From Rhodospirillaceae bacterium (GTDB taxonomy: Bacteria; Pseudomonadota; Alphaproteobacteria; GCA-2731375), in the NCBI GenBank assembly GCA_018701215.1, contig JABIWH010000015.1, forward strand, positions 62,001-126,000: a stretch of 64,000 nucleotides of DNA, in the 5' to 3' direction. A model generated the notes under the pieces. It did not search any database and was not told where the DNA came from. It was given only the letters and a program-made list of their open reading frames with translations. Position 1 is the stretch's first letter. Each line of letters starts with the position of its first letter. Position numbers and translations under genes: made by a program. Of this stretch, positions 60,221-64,000 are shown piece by piece.

Positions 60221-62493
60221 TCACCCGGCTTCAACCCGGCTTGCCTTGGGTAGCAGCAGGGAGATCGTGGTGCCACGCTCGAGCTCGCTTTCCAGACGCA
60301 AGTGGCCGCCGGATTGCTTTATGAAACCGTACACCATGCTTAGACCCAGGCCGCGCCCTGGCCCACCCGTTTGGTGGTGAAAAATGGATCCAGGGCCTGT
60401 TTCATGACCGCCTCCGACATACCCGCCCCGGTATCGGATACCGAAAGCACGGTATAGGCCCCGGGCAGGACAGCTTGTTCACCGATCTGAAGGATTTCCG
60501 TCAGCTCCAGATTACTTGTCGCAAGGGTCAATTCGCCGCCCCCCGTCATGGCGTCGCGGCCATTGATGGCCAGGTTCAATATGGCGTTTTCCATCTGCCC
60601 GGCATCAATTTCAACGGCGTGCAGATCAATCTCCAACGATGTGCGGATCGTTATGTCCGGGCCAAGGCTGCGGGACAAAAGGTCGCCCATGCCGTTGATC
60701 AGATCATTCAGATCCACTGCTTCCGGCGCCAGGGGCTGTTGCCGGGCGAAAGCCAGCAAACGATGGGTTAGTCCGGCCCCGCGCTCGGCCGCCGCCAGTG
60801 AGGAAACGGCAAGTTCGTGGACATCCTCATTTATCGTCCCGTCGTCCAGGACATGCACAAGATTGCCGATGATGACCGATAGCAAATTGTTGAAATCATG
60901 GGCGATGCCGCCGGTCAATTGGCCGACCGCCTCCATTTTTTGCGCCTGGCGCAAACGCTCTTCCAGGTCCTCCCGTTCGGTTACGTCCTCGAACGCCGAC
61001 AGGGTCGCCGCTTCGCCGTCATAACTCACTGATTGCAGAAAATGCCTGGTCGAAATGCGGCCCCCATCGGCGGCACGCATCTGCATCGGACGGTCGCCGA
61101 TTTGCAAATCCGGATCCGGATGCTTGAACCAAATTTCACGGTCCCGTGGCCACCAATAGAATTGTATGATGTTTTGCCCCACCAGCTGCCCGGCCGGCAT
61201 GCCCAGGATTGCCTCCACCCTGTTGTTGGCGAACAGAATAACACCGTCGCTTTGACGGGCAATCAACAGCGCCATGGGGGTGTTTTCGGCGATGGCGCGA
61301 AAACGTTTCTCGCTGTCCCGCAAGGCCTGCTCCGCCACGCGCCGTTCCGTGACATCCTGCAGCGAACCCGCCAGCTCCCTGCCCCGGCCGTCTTCGTCCC
61401 GCAGCAATTCCCACTGGGTAACGGCTTGGCGAATGTCGCCGTTCGGGCGCACGATCCGGATCTCTTCCTCCAACGGCTCGCCGGTTCGGATGATGGTTGC
61501 CTGCAACTCATCAACGCGGGCCCGGTCATCGGGATGAACGAAGGTCATGAACGCCTTGAATTCAGCCGCGATACTGCCCGGGGGCACGCCGAGAATACGA
61601 TAAATTTCATCACTCCAAAGAGAGCCTTCGGAATCCACCCAGCGCCCCCAACTGCCCACGCCCGCCAACCTCTCCATGGTTGCCAGATAACGGCGCTGCC
61701 GTTCCGCCTCCACCTCGGCCGATTTTCGCTCCGTAATAGAGATCGCAGTGATCAATCGGGCCGGCCGGCCCTGCCATGTCACGGCACGGACGCGGGTCCG
61801 AAACCAGGCGACGGAGCCGTCCTTGCACACCGCCCGGGCTTCGCCGATTTCGTATTCACCCGATTTGGACATTTTTGCCCTTTTCGGTAGTATATCGGAC
61901 AGATCATCGGGATGAATAAGCGCGTCGATATCCCGACCCAGCAGTTCATCGACTTCGTACCCGATATTGTCCGAGAACACCTGATTGACGAAAACCATGC
62001 GCCGGTCTTGCTGGATCACCATGCCTTGCAGCGAGGTTTCGATCAGTTCCCGATAGCTTTCCTCGCTCTGCCAAACGCCGGTTTTGGAATTTTCCAGAAC
62101 GCCCGCGCCGTGCATCACGGCGGTAAAGTAATGCCGGCCGCCAACTTCCAATCGGTTGACGGTGCAGGCAAAGGAAAATTCTTCGCCGCTTTTGTGCCGG
62201 CCGCTCATTTCGGGCCGCCATTCGCCATCTTGGGTCTTTTCCCACCCAGAGCCGGCAAAATCCTTGAGCCGCGCTTCGTGGTCGACACGGGCCTGGTCCG
62301 GCAACAGCATGTCCAAGGACTGACCGAGAACGTCAGCCGCCGTGTAGCCGAAGGCTGCCTCGGCTCTGTTGTTGAAAAAACAAATACGATGGTGCTGATT
62401 TACGGCCAGCGTAGGCTCGGGGATGAGGTTCAGCAGATGTGCCAAGCCACCGTCACCGTTATCATCGGAAAAGGCCGAATGCGACCCACTCAC
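60221..62493 (-). pseudogene. PAS sensor histidine kinase with a frameshift in the ATPase domain
   Basis: In order: PAS domains (about 15-125, 145-260, 285-395 and 405-515), HisKA with phosphoacceptor His in LTGGIAHDFNNLLSVI (near 545) and HATPase (LNLAINGRDAMTGGG, then SVSDTGAGMS). The frame then reads VGQG-AAWV and stops at 60340. If one base is restored near 60355, the frame continues GRGLGLSMVYGFIKQSGG and ends normally at 60221, so the G2 box is lost in the written frame. The cause is a single-base deletion in a GC-run: a real mutation or a sequencing error. GTG 62493 is the likely start, behind AAGGGGGTGG. Paralog in plan to the kinase at 18863 but without a receiver. Confidence 0.8.
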
Positions 62494-62787
62494 AATACCA
62501 CCCCCTTGTGGCTTCACAAGGTACGAACACTCGTTAGACTAAAACAGTACGGAAAAAATTATCATAAGACAATACTTATGTATAGCGCTGTTGCCGCGTC
62601 GGGACAACAAGGCGACGGCGTCTTATTGGAAATATCACGGACCCGGCCTGTAAGCCGGGTCCGGAGCAAGATCCTTTAACAAGCAGTGCGCAATAGGTCT
62701 ATCGACACAATGGCCGGAGCATGGAAGGATTATGACGATTCCCGTGACAATTGCGCCCTGATATCCAGCCAAACAAGAGAAGCAGAC
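62494..62787. other. Intergenic between kinase and dnaE
   Basis: About 294 bp. The main feature is a perfect hairpin GGACCCGGC-ctgtaa-GCCGGGTCC at 62639-62662, without a U-tract on the + strand. It lies about 125 bp before the dnaE start and could be part of its leader. AT-rich DNA at about 62550-62590 may hold promoters for the divergent genes, but no clear -35/-10 pair was found. Confidence 0.5.
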
Positions 62788-64000
62788 ATGCCGCACGCCG
62801 ATTTTGTCCACCTTCGCGTCCATTCCGCATTTTCCCTGTCGGAAGGCGCCATACATATCAAGGATCTGGCCCAGCTTTGCCGCCATGGCGAGATGCCTGC
62901 GGTGGCGATTACCGATACCGGCAATTTATTCGGCGCCCTGGAATTTTCGGAAACCATGATCGAGGCCGGGGTACAACCGATCATTGGCGTCACGATGGCC
63001 GTACGCCGGGATGATGGCGCGGCGGGCGGGCAGCCGGGTGGCGTCAATGCCGAACCGGACCGCCTGGTCCTTTTGGTGCAATCAGAGGCCGGATACGAAA
63101 ATCTGTCCCGTCTGTCCTCGAAGGCCTATTTGCAAAGCGAGGGCGGGGAAACGCCGCAGATAGATTGGGCCGATTTACGGCAATGGAACGAGGGCCTGAT
63201 CTGTCTTTCCGGCGGGGCCGAGGGCCCGGTCGGCCGCTTGTTGCGCGCGGGCCAGGCTGAACATGCGCGGACCTTGCTGGAGGATCTGGCGGCGATTTAT
63301 CCGGGCCGCTTGTATGTTGAGTTGCAGCGTCACGGCCTGGCGGAAGAAAGCGCCTGCGAAGGCGCGATGATCGATCTGGCATACGCTCTCGAGCTTCCCC
63401 TGGTGGCAACCAACGACGCGCATTTCGATGATCCGAACATGTATGAGGCCCATGATGCCCTGTTATGCATCGCGCAAAAGAATACCATTAGTCAGAGCGA
63501 CCGCCGCCGCCTGACCTCGCAGCATTATTTCCGCTCATCCCGCGAAATGCGGGCTCTGTTCGCGGATCTGCCGGAGGCCTTGGACAACACCTTGGTGATC
63601 GCCAGGCGCTGCGCCTACCGGGTACCCATGCGGGATCCGATTCTGCCCAGCTTTGGCGACGGCAGCGACGAACAGGCCACCATGCGCGCAATGGCCGAAA
63701 CCGGCCTGGCGGAGCGCATGGCCACCGTTGGCATCACGATGGATACGGAACAGTCGGAACCATACCAGGCGCGCCTGGCGTTCGAGCTGGATGTCATCGT
63801 CAACATGGGCTTCGCCGGCTATTTCCTGATCGTCGCCGATTTCATCCAATGGGCCAAGGCACAGGCAATTCCGGTGGGACCGGGCCGCGGTTCGGGTGCC
63901 GGTTCGGTGGTGGCCTGGGCCCTGAAGATCACGGATCTGGACCCCCTTCGCTTTGGCCTGCTGTTCGAACGATTTTTGAATCCGGAGCGGGTCTCCATGC
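62788..64000 (+). CDS. dnaE: DNA polymerase III alpha subunit, N-terminal part (3' end outside window)
   Basis: The first 404 codons are present and the frame is open to the window end. The PHP domain (about 1-290) begins FVHLRVHSAFSLSEGAIHI, then AVAITDTGNLFGALEF and IIGVTMAVRR; THQ-type LVATNDAHFDDPNMYEAHDALLCI marks its end. The palm start is seen in the PVGPGRGSGAGSVVAWALKITDLDP block (near 365-390), conserved in all DnaE. It is the replicative polymerase of Pol III holoenzyme. ATG 62788 has AGAGAAG upstream; in-frame upstream codons lie in non-coding sequence. Confidence 0.97.
   Translation, partial: MPHADFVHLRVHSAFSLSEGAIHIKDLAQLCRHGEMPAVAITDTGNLFGALEFSETMIEAGVQPIIGVTMAVRRDDGAAGGQPGGVNAEPDRLVLLVQSEAGYENLSRLSSKAYLQSEGGETPQIDWADLRQWNEGLICLSGGAEGPVGRLLRAGQAEHARTLLEDLAAIYPGRLYVELQRHGLAEESACEGAMIDLAYALELPLVATNDAHFDDPNMYEAHDALLCIAQKNTISQSDRRRLTSQHYFRSSREMRALFADLPEALDNTLVIARRCAYRVPMRDPILPSFGDGSDEQATMRAMAETGLAERMATVGITMDTEQSEPYQARLAFELDVIVNMGFAGYFLIVADFIQWAKAQAIPVGPGRGSGAGSVVAWALKITDLDPLRFGLLFERFLNPERVSM

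Overview
The window looks like chromosomal DNA of a flagellated, aerobic alphaproteobacterium close to Rhodospirillales. The signs are a FlbD-type flagellar regulator beside flhA-flhF-flhG, a glnBA operon behind a sigma-54/NtrC-type promoter, a CtrA-like box, many acyl-CoA catabolic genes, several 'cox'-type molybdenum hydroxylases and high GC. This placement is inference from gene content.

Layout. 1-7.5 kb: flagellar operon on + (fliH 3' end, fliN, motA-like stator, flbD, flhA, flhF, flhG, one unknown gene). 7.5-13.9 kb: acyl-CoA and amine/amide catabolism (enoyl-CoA hydratase, acyl-CoA dehydrogenase, class III aminotransferase, small monooxygenase, two tandem NodB/PuuE-like hydrolases, a carbamoylsarcosine-amidase-like enzyme). 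13.9-16.2 kb: a MITE-like palindrome, then glnB-glnA with terminator, sigma-54 promoter and NtrC-like enhancer. 16.2-30 kb: aminotransferase, acyl-CoA dehydrogenase, tRNA-His, a four-PAS hybrid kinase, DUF899 protein, malonyl-CoA decarboxylase, NAD(P)HX repair enzyme, amidase, Sel1-repeat protein, MlrC-family protein. 29.5-32.2 kb: ArsR-like regulator, GST and iron-dependent dehydrogenase that share a direct-repeat motif.

32.2-34.6 kb is the accessory-looking part. It holds no intact gene on the + strand. It carries a pair of inverted DnaA-box-like sequences, a TATAAT box, and about 1.05 kb with no credible gene that is full of hairpins capped by UUCG-type loops and ends in a stem followed by TTTCTTTTT. 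I read this as a large structured non-coding RNA; its 3'-terminal ~49 nt recurs in degenerate form near 48.05 kb. A frame-shifted SnoaL-like pseudogene and a cold-shock gene follow.

35-49 kb is one long minus-strand catabolic operon of 13 genes: alpha/beta hydrolase, a molybdenum hydroxylase (large subunit fused to a CoxG domain), AMP-forming acyl-CoA ligase, crotonase, a second molybdenum hydroxylase, an SDR without its catalytic residues, RidA, metallo-hydrolase and LysE-like exporter. Ligase + crotonase + three-subunit dehydrogenase resembles the furoyl-CoA (hmfABCDE) route, which I offer as a hypothesis. 49-64 kb: selenocysteine tRNA, thiolase, hyuBA-type oxoprolinase, FkbM-type methyltransferase behind a perfect CtrA box, universal stress protein behind a perfect FNR/FixK box, alcohol dehydrogenase, methyltransferase, flavoprotein, methylmalonyl-CoA epimerase, tRNA-Glu, a PAS histidine kinase interrupted by a frameshift, and the 5' third of dnaE.

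Start codons were chosen from Shine-Dalgarno sequences and expected family N-termini. No database search was possible, so all family names come from motif recognition.
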